A DNA stretch of 64,000 bases from Ferrimonas lipolytica (GCF_012295575.1 NZ_CP051180.1:3968001-4032000); one strand, 5' to 3'. Positions 8,721-18,432 are shown, counted from the first letter of the stretch. Program-made: numbers and translations. Notes: generated from the letters alone by a model not told the origin.

Positions 8721-9490
8721 TGGATATGCTAAGCATCTTATTACCAGCGCTCGCTGCTGGAGTGCTGGTGTTGGCAAGTCATGTGGTGATGGGGCGACAG
8801 GTGTTGGCTCGAGGGATTATCTTTATCGACTTGGCCATTGCTCAGATCGCGGCATTGGGGGCGGTGCTAGCTAACACCTCCCATCAGCTCGAGCATCTCG
8901 TTGGGGTTGGCTGGTGGCTGCCATTACTCTTTGCCATTGCTGGTGCTGCGCTTATCGCCTGGCTTGAGCGGGTGGCAAAGGCTGAGCTAGAGGCGATGAT
9001 CGGTTGCCTCTACGTGCTGGCGGCAGTGGCGGCAATGCTACTGTTGGCCAATGATCCTCACGGTGGAGAACTGCTAAAGCAACTGCTATCGGGGCAGATC
9101 TTATGGACCGATTGGGATGCGCTGTTATGGCCTAGCGTTGCCACTGGAGTGGTGTTGCTGTTGTTATGGTGGCGACCTACGCTACTCAGTGGCCGTGGTT
9201 TTTATCCACTGTTCGCACTGATGATAACCTTCTCGGTGCAGCTAGTTGGAGTTTATCTGGTGTTTGCCAGTTTAATCCTGCCTGCACTTGCGGTAAATCG
9301 AATGGATGGCAGTCGAGCCTTGTTTAGTGGTTATGGCGTTGGATTGGCGGGGTACCTCGTTGGACTAGGACTTTCGGCGTGTTGGGATCTGCCCTCGGGT
9401 GCGACCATTGTCGCAAGCTTGGTGGCAGTGGCACTGCTTGCGCGGTTGCTGGTATGCCTATGCCGCGATGAGCGACGGGTAACACTATAA
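8717..9490 (+). CDS. ZnuB-like metal ABC transporter permease
   Basis: A 257-residue integral membrane protein of the ABC-3 family with about eight hydrophobic segments. The stretch AKAELEAMIGCLYVLAAVAA is the cytoplasmic coupling region typical of ZnuB and MntB, and GVYLVFASLILPALA is the conserved late helix. Its ATG overlaps the TGA of the binding-protein gene (ATGA). The expected ATP-binding subunit is not encoded next to it: the next gene is bfr on the other strand. The ATPase must be supplied from elsewhere. Confidence 0.88.
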   Translation: MMDMLSILLPALAAGVLVLASHVVMGRQVLARGIIFIDLAIAQIAALGAVLANTSHQLEHLVGVGWWLPLLFAIAGAALIAWLERVAKAELEAMIGCLYVLAAVAAMLLLANDPHGGELLKQLLSGQILWTDWDALLWPSVATGVVLLLLWWRPTLLSGRGFYPLFALMITFSVQLVGVYLVFASLILPALAVNRMDGSRALFSGYGVGLAGYLVGLGLSACWDLPSGATIVASLVAVALLARLLVCLCRDERRVTL

Positions 9491-9512
9491 ACACTGCTGC
9501 GGCAACGAGTTA

Positions 9513-9543
9513 GCAACAGCGGCCATTGTGCCGCTGTTGTTGA
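9513..9543. terminator. hairpin between convergent permease and bfr genes
   Basis: CAACAGCGGC and GCCGCTGTTG form a ten-base perfect stem with a six-base loop between two convergent genes. The T tract is poor, so it may act as an mRNA 3' stabiliser for either transcript. Confidence 0.6.
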
Positions 9544-9557
9544 TTTATCTAACGGAA

Positions 9558-10040
9558 TTACCCAGCAGGCTGATCGCCCATTTGGCTTTGTTGGTAATTC
9601 TCGATGCCAACTTTGTTTATTAGCTCTAGTTGGGTCTCGAGCCAATCAACGTGCTCCTCCTCTGAGTCGAGGATCTTCTGAAACAGATCGCGGCTGACGT
9701 AATCACGCACCTGTTCACAATATTCAATGCCATCACGCAGGTCAGGAATGGCGTCCATCTCGAGGTTAAGATCGCATTCGAGCATCTCTTTGGTGTGCTC
9801 GCCGATCCGCAGCTTACCCAAGCTTTGCAAGTTGGGTAGCCCTTCTAAAAATAGAATTCGCTCAATCAACCAGTCGGCGTGATTCATTTCGTCGATGGAT
9901 TCGTGGTATTCGTAGTCGCCGAGCTTTAACAACCCCCAATCTTTGTACATTCGAGCGTGGAGAAAGTATTGATTGATTGCAATCAGTTCATTGCCTAGCA
10001 CCTTGTTTAGGCACGCGATGACTTTTGGATCGGCCTTCAT
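9558..10040 (-). CDS. bfr: bacterioferritin
   Basis: Iron-storage protein forming a 24-subunit shell with haem at subunit interfaces. All ferroxidase ligands are present: Glu18, Glu51, His54, Glu94, Glu127 and His130. The haem ligand Met52 is also present in SIDEMNHAD. The 160 residues fit the usual length. It lies 123 bp downstream of bfd on the same strand. A hairpin upstream (10046-10067, arms ATCACC/GGTGAT) includes the AGGTGA ribosome binding site and may control translation. Confidence 0.97.
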   Translation of the reverse strand: MKADPKVIACLNKVLGNELIAINQYFLHARMYKDWGLLKLGDYEYHESIDEMNHADWLIERILFLEGLPNLQSLGKLRIGEHTKEMLECDLNLEMDAIPDLRDGIEYCEQVRDYVSRDLFQKILDSEEEHVDWLETQLELINKVGIENYQQSQMGDQPAG

Positions 10041-10045
10041 TTCAG

Positions 10046-10067
10046 ATCACCTATTCCGAGTTGGTGA
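10046..10067 (-). promoter_or_regulatory. hairpin over bfr ribosome binding site
   Basis: On the minus strand ATCACC and GGTGAT are six-base arms around an unpaired decamer. The second arm contains the AGGTGA placed seven bases before the bfr ATG, so folding would hide it. This is a structural prediction only. Confidence 0.35.
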
Positions 10068-10163
10068 TTAAAAAATGGCAGAGGATTTGGAATGTAGCAA
10101 GCCGCGCACGGTAAACCGCGCGTGATAGGGGGTAGGACTCTGCTTACAGTAAGTAGGCTGAGA

Positions 10164-10355
10164 TTAAGCGGCTTGGTAGTAGTTTGGTTCTAAGTCTTTG
10201 GTTTGCTCCATCATTTCAAGCGTCGTTCGGATGCACTTGCCACATTGGCTACCCACATTTAGCTCAGCCTGTAGGGCTTTAAGATCAGTGGCACCATTTT
10301 CAATGGCTTGTTTGATCTGAGTGTCGGTTACGCCAAAGCAAACGCAGATGTACAT
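10164..10355 (-). CDS. bfd: bacterioferritin-associated ferredoxin
   Basis: A 63-residue [2Fe-2S] protein that reduces the haem of bacterioferritin so that stored iron is released. The cluster ligands are Cys4, Cys6, Cys38 and Cys41 (MYICVC and GSQCGKC), the standard Bfd arrangement. It is upstream of bfr in the same direction, the usual pair. A candidate Fur box lies about 45 bp upstream of its start, fitting the known iron-repressed expression of bfd in other gammaproteobacteria. Confidence 0.95.
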   Translation of the reverse strand: MYICVCFGVTDTQIKQAIENGATDLKALQAELNVGSQCGKCIRTTLEMMEQTKDLEPNYYQAA

Positions 10356-10399
10356 CGTGTTAGTTCCAAGTGAGAGTATCTAGCTTATGGATGGACTGT

Positions 10400-10419
10400 A
10401 AATGCAAACGATTCGCATG
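10400..10419 (-). promoter_or_regulatory. candidate Fur box upstream of bfd
   Basis: AAATGCAAACGATTCGCATG is an imperfect palindrome (ATGC ... GCAT) resembling gammaproteobacterial Fur sites. The location upstream of an iron-mobilisation gene supports the call; the match is by eye. Confidence 0.4.
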
Positions 10420-10534
10420 TCCAATTGGCTTTTGGGCCTAAATCTCTATGTATTGAAAACTAAGGAAATAAAATTTTCGCCATTGTGAGGTTACGCACAA
10501 TGGCTCGAAGAAGCGGGAGCTAAAAGCAGCAGCT

Positions 10535-11434
10535 TCAGTAACCTTTATTGAGGTCAACTAGGTGTTGTAATGGCTGCTGTTGTTGGTAGCGCTGCAGGTT
10601 TTCGACAAATTGACCGACCACTTGCTCAGGAAAGCTGGCAGCGGCGACATGGGGAGTTATGGTGAGGTTTGGGCAATGCCATAGTGGAGAGTCTGCCGGC
10701 AGTGGCTCCTGTTCAAATACATCCAATACCGCAAAGCCCAGTTGCTGTGTGGTTAGGGCGGTTATCAGGGCATCGATATCCACGCTATTGCCACGACCTA
10801 CGTTGATAAAACCGGCGTGAGGCTGCATGGTGGCGAAGCTGTGTTGATTAAATAACGCAGTGGTGTGGGTTGTGCTAGGCAAGATAGACACCACTACATC
10901 GGCGCAACTCATTGCCTCATGGAGCTGGGTAGTGGCGAAACAGCGCTCAAACCCAGAGATATCGCGGCCATCGGTGTTTACGCCAATTACCTGCATGCCA
11001 AAGGCGGTGGCTACTGTAGCAATCTGCTGACCAATGTTGCCGGTGCCGACAATGACCATGGTTTGATTGGCAAGGCTATCGTAGCCCTTAGGTTGCCACA
11101 ACTGCTGTCGCTGCGCTTCAACATAACGGGGCAGGTGGCGCATTCGGCTGAGTAAATGGGCAAAAACATATTGGGTCATTAATGGGCCAAACACTTGGCG
11201 GATATTGGTGAGCTGATAGTTGCGCGGTAGATCGGCGGCAATCAATGCATCAACCCCAGCATAAACACTGGCGATCCATTCCGGTTGATGCCTTTGGCGT
11301 AGCGCCTTTGCTGCTAATGCTGGTTCTGCCAACCAAATATCACAACAACTGGGATCGTCGCACACATCAATATTGTGCAGTGCCAACCGCTTTTTATAAC
11401 GTTCGAAGTGACGTTGAGAAAGGATGCAAATCAT
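10535..11434 (-). CDS. D-2-hydroxyacid dehydrogenase (GhrA-like)
   Basis: A 299-residue NAD(P)-dependent oxidoreductase of the D-isomer-specific 2-hydroxyacid dehydrogenase family. Visible landmarks are the nucleotide fold VGTGNIGQQIA, the catalytic Arg in NVGRGNSVD, the Glu in FEQEPLP and the His in TPHVAA. The arrangement is most like glyoxylate/hydroxypyruvate reductase A, but the substrate is not settled by sequence. The ATG at 11434 overlaps the stop of the upstream glycerophosphodiesterase gene as ATGA; a GTG three codons earlier is possible. The two form a leftward pair. Confidence 0.85.
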   Translation of the reverse strand: MICILSQRHFERYKKRLALHNIDVCDDPSCCDIWLAEPALAAKALRQRHQPEWIASVYAGVDALIAADLPRNYQLTNIRQVFGPLMTQYVFAHLLSRMRHLPRYVEAQRQQLWQPKGYDSLANQTMVIVGTGNIGQQIATVATAFGMQVIGVNTDGRDISGFERCFATTQLHEAMSCADVVVSILPSTTHTTALFNQHSFATMQPHAGFINVGRGNSVDIDALITALTTQQLGFAVLDVFEQEPLPADSPLWHCPNLTITPHVAAASFPEQVVGQFVENLQRYQQQQPLQHLVDLNKGY

Positions 11435-12150
11435 GTGTTCCACCCTTGTGTCTGGTGATGTTGTTGAAGGTGCTGCCGGCTGCGCTGGGGATAGTTGGTG
11501 AAGACTCCATCCACTCCTAGTTGTTTTAGCTCGTTGAGCATTTTTGGCCGGTCGACGGTGTAAACGTATACTGGCAGCCCGCGCTGTTTGGCGTCGGCTA
11601 TCAGCTCTTTACTGACCATCTCCGCTTCGACGTGCAGGGTGTTGGCATCTAAGTCAGTGGCAAACTTGGCTAAATCGAGCGGGCAGCAAGCGGTCAATGC
11701 GCCGATGGCATATTGCGGTGCGTTGCGATGAAAGCGTGCCAACATCGGGTGATGGAACGAGGAGATGATGAACTGCTCCGGGCGATAACCCAGTTCGTCG
11801 ATGGCCCGTTGTAATAGCTCGGGTAAGGGTTGGTCGCAACCATGGCCCTTGAGCTCGATATTAAACTCCATTTTGCCGGCAGCCAGCTTTAATACCTGCC
11901 ACAGGGTTGGTACGCGTTGGCCTTGGCCTGCATCCAGTTGTTGCAGCTCCGCTAAGCTGTAATCGAGTACCGGACCAGTACCGCTTGTGGTCTTATCGAC
12001 GTGATGATCGTGGATCACTACCAGTTCATTTTGGCAAAGATGTACATCGATTTCGATGGCGTCAGCACCTTGCTCAATGGCTAATGCCATTGCCGCTAAA
12101 GTGTTTTCTGGTGCTTCGCCAGAGGCACCGCGATGGGCAATTATCTTCAT
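11431..12150 (-). CDS. ugpQ: cytoplasmic glycerophosphodiester phosphodiesterase
   Basis: Hydrolyses glycerophosphodiesters to glycerol-3-phosphate and an alcohol. The 239-residue protein has the GDPD motifs IIAHRGASGEAPENT near the start (catalytic His6, Glu in PENT), ADAIEIDVHL and VVIHDH. There is no signal peptide, so it is the cytoplasmic UgpQ type rather than the periplasmic GlpQ type. It is 13 bp downstream of mscM on the same strand, so it is probably read through from that gene. Confidence 0.9.
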   Translation of the reverse strand: MKIIAHRGASGEAPENTLAAMALAIEQGADAIEIDVHLCQNELVVIHDHHVDKTTSGTGPVLDYSLAELQQLDAGQGQRVPTLWQVLKLAAGKMEFNIELKGHGCDQPLPELLQRAIDELGYRPEQFIISSFHHPMLARFHRNAPQYAIGALTACCPLDLAKFATDLDANTLHVEAEMVSKELIADAKQRGLPVYVYTVDRPKMLNELKQLGVDGVFTNYPQRSRQHLQQHHQTQGWNT

Positions 12151-12163
12151 CTATAGACTGCAC

Positions 12164-15100
12164 TTAGTTGCGAATAAGGCCAGTGTCTTTCACTTCGTTA
12201 TTGATGTGCAAGTCCATCTGCGGATATGCCATCACAATGCCAGCATCTTTGAATTTGGTATTGATGCGCATGTGTAGATCGTGGCGCAGCGGCCAGCGTT
12301 TGGCCATCTCATCGGCATAGACCCGCACCTCAAAGTTTTGGGTGTGGCCGGTGAAACCATCAAAGAAGATCTCCGGTGCTGGTTGCTGTAATGCCAATGG
12401 CGCTTCGCTCACAGCTTGGTGCAGAACTGCATCGACCAAGGCAGGATCTGATTCTCGCGCCACCGATACCTTTAGGATCACCCGGGTAATTGCATCAGAC
12501 AGCGACCAGTTGACCAACTGCTCGGTAATGAAAGCTTTGTTAGGAACGATGATCTCTTTGCGATCCCAATCGACGATCGTGGTTGCGCGGATCTGGATTT
12601 TTGAAACGGTGCCGGTGAGATCGCGAATAGTCACGGTATCGCCGATGCGGATCGGTTTTTCAAATAGGATGATTAAACCGGAGATAAAGTTGGCAAAAAT
12701 TTCTTGTAAACCAAAGCCTAAACCAACAGTTAGCGCCGCAATCAGCCACTGCATTTGGTTCCATGACAAGCCGAGGGCAGAGAAGGTGGCGATGGTGCCG
12801 AACAGATAGACTAGGTACTTACTGACGGTGGAGATAGCAAAGCCGGTACCGGGACTGAGCTCGAGTCGTTGCAGGATCACAAGCTCTAGTAGGCCAGGCA
12901 GGTTGCGGGCAATTAGATAGCTAAAGCCACCAATGAGCGCTGCAGCAATTAACGACTTGAAAGTGATCGGCACCTGTTGCTCTATCCCACCGACAACTTG
13001 AGTGCTGGAGTAGAGGGTAATTGAATCGAGGAAGCTGAATACCGCCGGATGGGTTTGGGCCCATAGGGCAACCAGCGAGAACGCAAAGGCCAGCAACAAC
13101 ACCGAGCGGATTAACCCCAATGACTGGGTGGAGATGGTGTCCAGATCAATCGGTTGCTCTTCCGGCAGATCGAGGGTGACATCGGTAATGGCGCTGTCGG
13201 TTTTGTCTTTCTCCCGTTGCGCCAGCAGCTCTGCTCGTTTAGCTCGAGCCTGTGCCAGCTGTAAGCGACGGCGCTCAATCAAGATGCGCCGTTTCACCAT
13301 CAGGTAGGTCAGCATGTAGGTCGCACCAACGGTAACGGTTAACTGTGCCTGACCTAACGCCTGTTGGGCGCTGTAGTAGAAGCCCTGCAGGGCTAAACCG
13401 ATGGAGACTAATGGCAGCACCATCAGCACAAACCACATGAAGGTCTCGAGCAGAGCGCGGTTGGTGTCGCTATAACCGTGGAAATGGTGGTACTGCTCTG
13501 AGTATTTGGCTAAGCGACGGTAGGTGTAGCTTAGCAGCAAACACAGGCCAATAAAGGCGGTACGGCCCAAGCTCTCTGGTAGTTGCGGCAGCTCGATAAA
13601 GTGGGTCATAGCAACAGTAAACACCAGTGGTGCGCCAATTAGGTGCATCTTGGTGAGAAAGCGCCGTACCGTGGCAACCAACGGTGCATTGCGTCGAAAA
13701 TGTGCCACTAGCAGCGCTTGCGGCAACGAGAGGTGATGGAGAAAGGAGTAGAACTGGGCCACGACCGCAAGTCCGAGCAAACCAGCACCAAAGGCGTGGG
13801 CGAAGTTTGGCCCCTCGCCGAAGAAGAAGATTACCCCTGCAGCCCACAGCGGTGCAGGCAGCAATACTGAATAGACCGCAGCTAGTCCCAGCGCATGAAG
13901 GGAGGCGCGGAATTTATCTTGGGTTACGTTACCGACAAATCGGGCTTGTTGTTCGCGGAGCCTATCAACTCGGTGGCGACTGAGATCAATCACCACCATT
14001 ACCACAACAGTTAACAGCAGCCACCACGACCACCACACGATGTTATTTAGGCGCGATTGCTCCAGCTCTTTCCAGCGTTCATTGCTAAGCAGCCAGTCGA
14101 TGCTAAACATCACCTGTATTAGCATCTTACCGTTAGCTGGCTGGGCGTTTGGCAACCACAACAGGTTTTCGGTGATAAGTGTTTGGTAACGCTCATTGAG
14201 GGTCAATAGCTGACTTTGTTGCAGTTGGAGGCGGCTGAAGTCAACCGTGAGTTGCTCATTAGCTTGCAGCAATTGTTGCAGTAGCTGGTATTGGCGTTGC
14301 AGTAATTTTAATTCGGACTTGGGCCTATCGGTTTGCTGCAACTGGCGTTGAAGTTGTTCCCGTTGCTGCTCGTAGTCGTAACGATTGAGCCGAGATTGGG
14401 TAACTATTTCAGCATTAAGTGGGGCGGGTTTACTGCGCTCAAGTCGGTTTAGTCGTTGCAACAATGCTTGGCCGACAACCGCACTGGTGCTATCCCAGTT
14501 TAACTGTTCACGGGTTTCGTTGTACTCCATCGATAAGCTTTGATGCAGCTGTTCGCTGTTAAGCAATTGGCTGCTGATCTGCTCTAAGCGCCCGTTTGTT
14601 TGAGCTAAAGCTCGGGCGTAATTAGCGTTCTGTTCACTTAATCGTGACAACGATAGATCTTGTTGCAAGCCTTGGTGTGCGGAAGAAATTGCGTCACGAC
14701 TTTGCTGACGTCGAGCTTCGTTACTGGCGCGATTGATGTTGGTGAGACGCAGTTCTAGATCCGCCTGCTGGCTTTGCACTAGCCGTTGTTGCAGTTGCAA
14801 TAACTGGATCTGTCGCGGTAGCGCTTGTTGCTCGGCAGTAAGGGTCGCAATTAGAGTGTTGTAGTAGTTTTCTCTAGTGGTGTTGAGATCACTGGGTGGT
14901 TGCTGTTGTGTCAGTCGCAGTTGTTGATTGGCTTGCTGGTGGGCATCGGGCAATGCCTTTAAACGTTGGCGTAACAGTGCCAATTGCTCTGTTTGAGTCT
15001 GACTGCTGGTTTTTAACTGCTGCAGCTGGTTGTGGGTCATTGAGCTTTGTTGGCTCAAATCTTGGTTTAGCTCCACCTTAGTTGGCAGTGGTTGTTGCAA

Positions 15101-15340
15101 CTGCTGTTGCAGCTGGCTGTATCGTTCGGAAAAGCTAAGCAGCAGTTGGTTATGTTCGTTGCCCTGTTGGCTGACTTGAGAGATCTGCTGTTGCCACTGC
15201 TCAATGCCAGCAACTTGACTACTTTGTTCTACCCCAAACGGATTGAGCCGCCGCTCTAGCGATAGAGGGCCGGAAGCATAGCTGGAAAATGTCAGCAAGG
15301 TGATTAGGCAAAGCAGTAAAAAGCGCCACATGTTGAACAA
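12164..15340 (-). CDS. mscM: large mechanosensitive channel, MscM/MscK type
   Basis: A 1058-residue inner-membrane protein next to psd, the position of mscM (yjeP) in E. coli. It has a signal peptide, then a long Gln-rich periplasmic coiled-coil region (about residues 25-480), a series of transmembrane helices (about 430-900) and a C-terminal MscS domain with the pore-lining helix region GLGFGLQEIFANFISGLIILFEKPIRIGD. MscM-like channels open under membrane tension to release solutes on hypo-osmotic shock. Length fits the family. A terminator lies between psd and this gene, so it likely has a promoter in 15341-15450. Confidence 0.92.
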   Translation of the reverse strand: MFNMWRFLLLCLITLLTFSSYASGPLSLERRLNPFGVEQSSQVAGIEQWQQQISQVSQQGNEHNQLLLSFSERYSQLQQQLQQPLPTKVELNQDLSQQSSMTHNQLQQLKTSSQTQTEQLALLRQRLKALPDAHQQANQQLRLTQQQPPSDLNTTRENYYNTLIATLTAEQQALPRQIQLLQLQQRLVQSQQADLELRLTNINRASNEARRQQSRDAISSAHQGLQQDLSLSRLSEQNANYARALAQTNGRLEQISSQLLNSEQLHQSLSMEYNETREQLNWDSTSAVVGQALLQRLNRLERSKPAPLNAEIVTQSRLNRYDYEQQREQLQRQLQQTDRPKSELKLLQRQYQLLQQLLQANEQLTVDFSRLQLQQSQLLTLNERYQTLITENLLWLPNAQPANGKMLIQVMFSIDWLLSNERWKELEQSRLNNIVWWSWWLLLTVVVMVVIDLSRHRVDRLREQQARFVGNVTQDKFRASLHALGLAAVYSVLLPAPLWAAGVIFFFGEGPNFAHAFGAGLLGLAVVAQFYSFLHHLSLPQALLVAHFRRNAPLVATVRRFLTKMHLIGAPLVFTVAMTHFIELPQLPESLGRTAFIGLCLLLSYTYRRLAKYSEQYHHFHGYSDTNRALLETFMWFVLMVLPLVSIGLALQGFYYSAQQALGQAQLTVTVGATYMLTYLMVKRRILIERRRLQLAQARAKRAELLAQREKDKTDSAITDVTLDLPEEQPIDLDTISTQSLGLIRSVLLLAFAFSLVALWAQTHPAVFSFLDSITLYSSTQVVGGIEQQVPITFKSLIAAALIGGFSYLIARNLPGLLELVILQRLELSPGTGFAISTVSKYLVYLFGTIATFSALGLSWNQMQWLIAALTVGLGFGLQEIFANFISGLIILFEKPIRIGDTVTIRDLTGTVSKIQIRATTIVDWDRKEIIVPNKAFITEQLVNWSLSDAITRVILKVSVARESDPALVDAVLHQAVSEAPLALQQPAPEIFFDGFTGHTQNFEVRVYADEMAKRWPLRHDLHMRINTKFKDAGIVMAYPQMDLHINNEVKDTGLIRN

Positions 15341-15452
15341 CTTAGTCTAAGGGCCGGGAATCGTGCAGATTTTATCGGAGATGGAGCGATGAAACTATTG
15401 TTGTAACGGGATTTTTAGCAGTAATCTCACCATTAAATAGAACCAGCAGAGA

Positions 15453-15476
15453 CAAAAAAGGAGGCGTCAGCCTCCT
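15453..15476 (-). terminator. Rho-independent terminator downstream of psd
   Basis: On the minus strand GGAGGC and GCCTCC form a six-base stem with a four-base loop, followed by TTTTTTG. Confidence 0.85.
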
Positions 15477-15506
15477 TAGTGAAATTATCTAGAGTAACCG
15501 CAGTCA

Positions 15507-16373
15507 CTACAGTTTTGGTTGCGCCATCATCTGACCCAAACGGGTTTTTGCACCTGGGGTGAATCCCGCCACAAACTCGTTGATCATCCCTTCGCCGAAG
15601 CAGGCAACGATGGTGCTGCCCAGTTTAAAGCGGCCCATCTCTGCGCCTTTCTCTAGTTTGATTGCACCAAGGCCATCTTCTGGGTAATCCCAGCTCATGA
15701 TCTTACCGGTTGGTGGGGTGATGGTACCGGCCCAAACGGTTTCGATTGAGGCTACGATAGTCGCACCAACCAATACCATTGCCATTGGGCCGTATTCGGT
15801 ATCAAAGATGGTCACCACACGCTCATTGCGCGCGAATAGGTTCGGTACGTTTTCAGCGGTTAATGGATTTACCGAGAACAGATCACCGGGAACGTAGATC
15901 ATTTTGCGCAAGGTGCCGGCAAACGGCATATGGATGCGGTGATAATCTTGTGGTGACAGGTAAATAGTAGTGAAAGAGCCATTACGGAATGGGTCAGCAT
16001 CCTTGGCGTTACCACCCAATAACGCTTCTAGCGTGTAATCATGGCCTTTGGCTTGAATGATGCGATTGCCATCAATTGGTCCCACTTGGCTAACGCGGCC
16101 ATCAACTGGTTGCACTAGAACGGTGTCGTCACCAATCAATGGGCGCAGACCCGGCTTCAACTCTCGGGTGAAGAAGTCATTAAAGGTTTCAAACTGAGTG
16201 GTGTCCTCAATCAGCGCTTCATCCATGTTGATGTTGTACTGTTTGATAAACCAGTCGATAGCGGCGGTTGTTACCTTACCGCATTTGGCTGCAGCAAAGC
16301 GGCCCACTAAGCGGGACAGTCCATGCTGGGGCATAACGTACTGCAGTTTGACTTTAAATTGGTCTAAAGACAC
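15507..16373 (-). CDS. psd: phosphatidylserine decarboxylase proenzyme
   Basis: Converts phosphatidylserine to phosphatidylethanolamine at the inner membrane. The 288-residue proenzyme has the self-cleavage motif LGST at residues 251-254; cleavage between Gly252 and Ser253 generates the pyruvoyl group. The catalytic Asp in PVDGRV (91) and His in DYHRIHMP are present. It is 19 bp downstream of rsgA on the same strand and upstream of mscM, the same neighbours as in E. coli. Confidence 0.97.
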   Translation of the reverse strand: MSLDQFKVKLQYVMPQHGLSRLVGRFAAAKCGKVTTAAIDWFIKQYNINMDEALIEDTTQFETFNDFFTRELKPGLRPLIGDDTVLVQPVDGRVSQVGPIDGNRIIQAKGHDYTLEALLGGNAKDADPFRNGSFTTIYLSPQDYHRIHMPFAGTLRKMIYVPGDLFSVNPLTAENVPNLFARNERVVTIFDTEYGPMAMVLVGATIVASIETVWAGTITPPTGKIMSWDYPEDGLGAIKLEKGAEMGRFKLGSTIVACFGEGMINEFVAGFTPGAKTRLGQMMAQPKL

Positions 16374-16392
16374 AAGCTTGCCTCTTATTATT

Positions 16393-17445
16393 TTATTTAG
16401 CGTTTAACGGATCAACGAAGTGTCTTGTTGAACGGTCTGTCGCCATAGTTTCTAAAATTCGCTGATAATTATCAAAGCGTTGGACGCTGATAACGCCATC
16501 TTCCACAGCCTGACGTAAAGCGCAACCAGGATCGTCCCCGTGCTTACAATCACGGAACTTACAGCCGCCTAATACATCGCGGAACTCTTTAAAGCCCCAG
16601 GTGACGCGCTCTGCTTCTAAGTGCCATAGGGCAAACTCGCGAACTCCTGGTGAGTCGATAAGATCGCCTCCAGCGGGGAAGCGCAACAGTTTAGCAGTGG
16701 TAGTGGTGTGCTGACCTAAGCCTGAGTTTTCCGACACTTCACCGACTTCGAGGTTCAAATCTGGCATCAAGTTGTTAACGATGGAAGATTTACCGACACC
16801 GGATTGGCCAACAAAGATGCTGATGTTGCTTTTAAGGATCTCTTGCAGTTGCTCGATGCCTTCACCGGTATCCGAGCTCACCAGATAGATTGGGTAGCCA
16901 ATCTCGCGGTACGGTTCGAGGATCTGTTGAACCACGGCCATGCCTTCATCATCGAGGAGATCGATCTTATTTAGTACCAAGATTGGTGGGATACCGGTGT
17001 CCTCTGCGGCCACTAGGTAGCGGTCGATGATCATCGCCGATAATTCAGGCACGACAGCAGAAACAATCAGCATCTGATCGATGTTTGCGGCTACGGGCTT
17101 TAAGCCATCGTAGTAATCAGGGCGCTTTAGCTCGCTGCGGCGGGGATGAACCGCTTCAACGACACCGGCAATGCCGGCATTGATCTCGTTACCTTGGCGC
17201 CATTCAACTTCATCACCAACAACCACGCTACCAATGGTGCGTCGCAAATTGCAGCGGAACACCTCACCTTCGCGGGTTTCAACGTCTGCGTGTTGGCCGA
17301 AACGGCTGATGATCCGTCCCCAAATCTGCGGACCTAACTGGTCGTTGTCCCATACGGCATCTTTCTTACCGGATAGGCGTTTATCGCGATTGGCGCGGAT
17401 CCGGCGGGTTTGACCTTTGGTCAGCTTCTTTTTGCCTTTGCTCAC
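16393..17445 (-). CDS. rsgA: small-subunit ribosome biogenesis GTPase RsgA
   Basis: Circularly permuted GTPase that acts late in 30S assembly. The 350-residue protein starts with a basic N-terminus ([12 protein letters not shown]), followed by an OB fold, the G motifs in permuted order (NKIDLL, then the P-loop GQSGVGKSS) and a C-terminal zinc knuckle ([16 protein letters not shown]). The GTG at 17445 is chosen because AGGAG lies five bases upstream and the family N-terminus begins there; the frame stays open much further upstream, overlapping orn, but that is not coding. It is divergent from orn. Confidence 0.96.
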   Translation of the reverse strand: MSKGKKKLTKGQTRRIRANRDKRLSGKKDAVWDNDQLGPQIWGRIISRFGQHADVETREGEVFRCNLRRTIGSVVVGDEVEWRQGNEINAGIAGVVEAVHPRRSELKRPDYYDGLKPVAANIDQMLIVSAVVPELSAMIIDRYLVAAEDTGIPPILVLNKIDLLDDEGMAVVQQILEPYREIGYPIYLVSSDTGEGIEQLQEILKSNISIFVGQSGVGKSSIVNNLMPDLNLEVGEVSENSGLGQHTTTTAKLLRFPAGGDLIDSPGVREFALWHLEAERVTWGFKEFRDVLGGCKFRDCKHGDDPGCALRQAVEDGVISVQRFDNYQRILETMATDRSTRHFVDPLNAK

Positions 17446-17569
17446 GGTGCTCCTAGCTAACCTGTGGATGCTACCAAGTGAGCAACTCGTTAGCTCACTT
17501 GGTATATTGATCTGAATAACACGTATGATACTACGTTCTGATAAAAAATGGCTGCGAGGCGAGAACCTG

Positions 17570-18115
17570 ATGTCACTAGACCCAAATAACCTAATCTGGA
17601 TCGATCTGGAAATGACCGGATTGGACCCAATCGACCACAAGATTATCGAGATCGCCACTATCGTTACTGATAGCCAGCTGAACATTCTGGCGGAGGGGCC
17701 GGTGTTGGCCGTGCACCAGCCAGAAAGCGAACTGGCCAAGATGGATGAGTGGAATGTTCGCACTCATGGTGAAAGTGGATTAGTTGACCGTATTCGTAAT
17801 GACAGTGTCAGTATTGAAGAGGCGCAGGCGCAAACCATCGCATTCCTTGAGCAATGGGTTCCGGCAGGGAAGTCACCGATTTGCGGTAATAGCGTTGGCC
17901 AAGATCGACGCTTCTTAGTGAATTACATGCCTGAGTTGGAGGCTTACTTTCATTACCGCTACTTGGATGTAAGCACAATTAAAGAGCTGACTCGCCGCTG
18001 GAAGCCAGAAGTAATGGAGCAGTTTACTAAGAGTGGTTCGCACCAAGCGCTAGACGATATTCGAGAATCGATTGCTGAATTGGTATTTTATCGCCAATCT
18101 GTTTTTAAAATTTGA
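17570..18115 (+). CDS. orn: oligoribonuclease
   Basis: 3'-5' exoribonuclease that degrades RNA fragments of two to five nucleotides and clears pGpG from cyclic-di-GMP turnover. The 181-residue protein has the DEDDh residues: Asp12 and Glu14 ([10 protein letters not shown]), Asp in [11 protein letters not shown], and His and Asp in [10 protein letters not shown]. The ATG at 17570 matches the family start; an upstream ATG at 17525 would add an unusual 15-residue extension. Position next to rsgA and tRNA-Gly genes is as in E. coli. Confidence 0.97.
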   Translation: MSLDPNNLIWIDLEMTGLDPIDHKIIEIATIVTDSQLNILAEGPVLAVHQPESELAKMDEWNVRTHGESGLVDRIRNDSVSIEEAQAQTIAFLEQWVPAGKSPICGNSVGQDRRFLVNYMPELEAYFHYRYLDVSTIKELTRRWKPEVMEQFTKSGSHQALDDIRESIAELVFYRQSVFKI

Positions 18116-18145
18116 GCAACTAGCAAAAAAATGCGTTTTCAGGGG

Positions 18146-18173
18146 TTGCCACTATGAGGATTTGCCTTATAAT
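18146..18173 (+). promoter_or_regulatory. strong sigma-70 promoter of the tRNA-Gly array
   Basis: TTGCCA (18146-18151) and a perfect TATAAT (18168-18173) are separated by 16 bp. A GC-rich discriminator (GCGGCC) follows, as in stringently controlled rRNA and tRNA promoters. Confidence 0.75.
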
Positions 18174-18299
18174 GCGGCCTCGCTTTTGACGACAGCTGTC
18201 GCTCAATTAAGCGTGTGATGCAGTACTAGCTCAGTGTGGTTAGAATTAGCAGCGCGATCAGCCTGCAGTTCACACTAAGTAGACGCAACACAGATTAAA

Positions 18300-18375
18300 G
18301 CGGCACTAGCTCAGTTGGTAGAGCGCGACCTTGCCAAGGTCGAGGTCATGAGTTCGAACCTCATGTGCCGCTCCA
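18300..18375 (+). tRNA. tRNA-Gly(GCC), copy 1
   Basis: 76-nt gene with encoded CCA. The acceptor stem GCGGCAC pairs with GTGCCGC, the D arm is GCTC/GAGC, the anticodon loop TTGCCAA gives GCC, and the T loop is TTCGAAC. It is the first of six apparently identical copies in one transcript. Confidence 0.98.
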
Positions 18376-18432
18376 AATTTTAAGGTGTTTTGTTGACCAA
18401 ACAAGGCATCGGCGCAAGCCAAATAGATTAAA
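18376..18432 (+). repeat. 57-nt linker that follows each of the first five tRNA-Gly genes
   Basis: Begins AATTTTAAGGTGTTTTG and ends GCAAGCC ... GATTAAA. Near-identical copies lie at 18589-18645, 18882-18938, 19175-19231 and 19468-19524. TTGTTGACCAAACAA or TTGTTTACCAAGCAA inside it can form a short hairpin, plausibly a processing signal. It shares its last bases (GATTAAA) with the end of the 80-nt units. Confidence 0.8.

Noticed and set aside
17446-17763. N-terminal extension of rsgA to 456 residues
   Set aside because: It would overlap orn and its start; the GTG at 17445 has a strong AGGAG and matches the family N-terminus.
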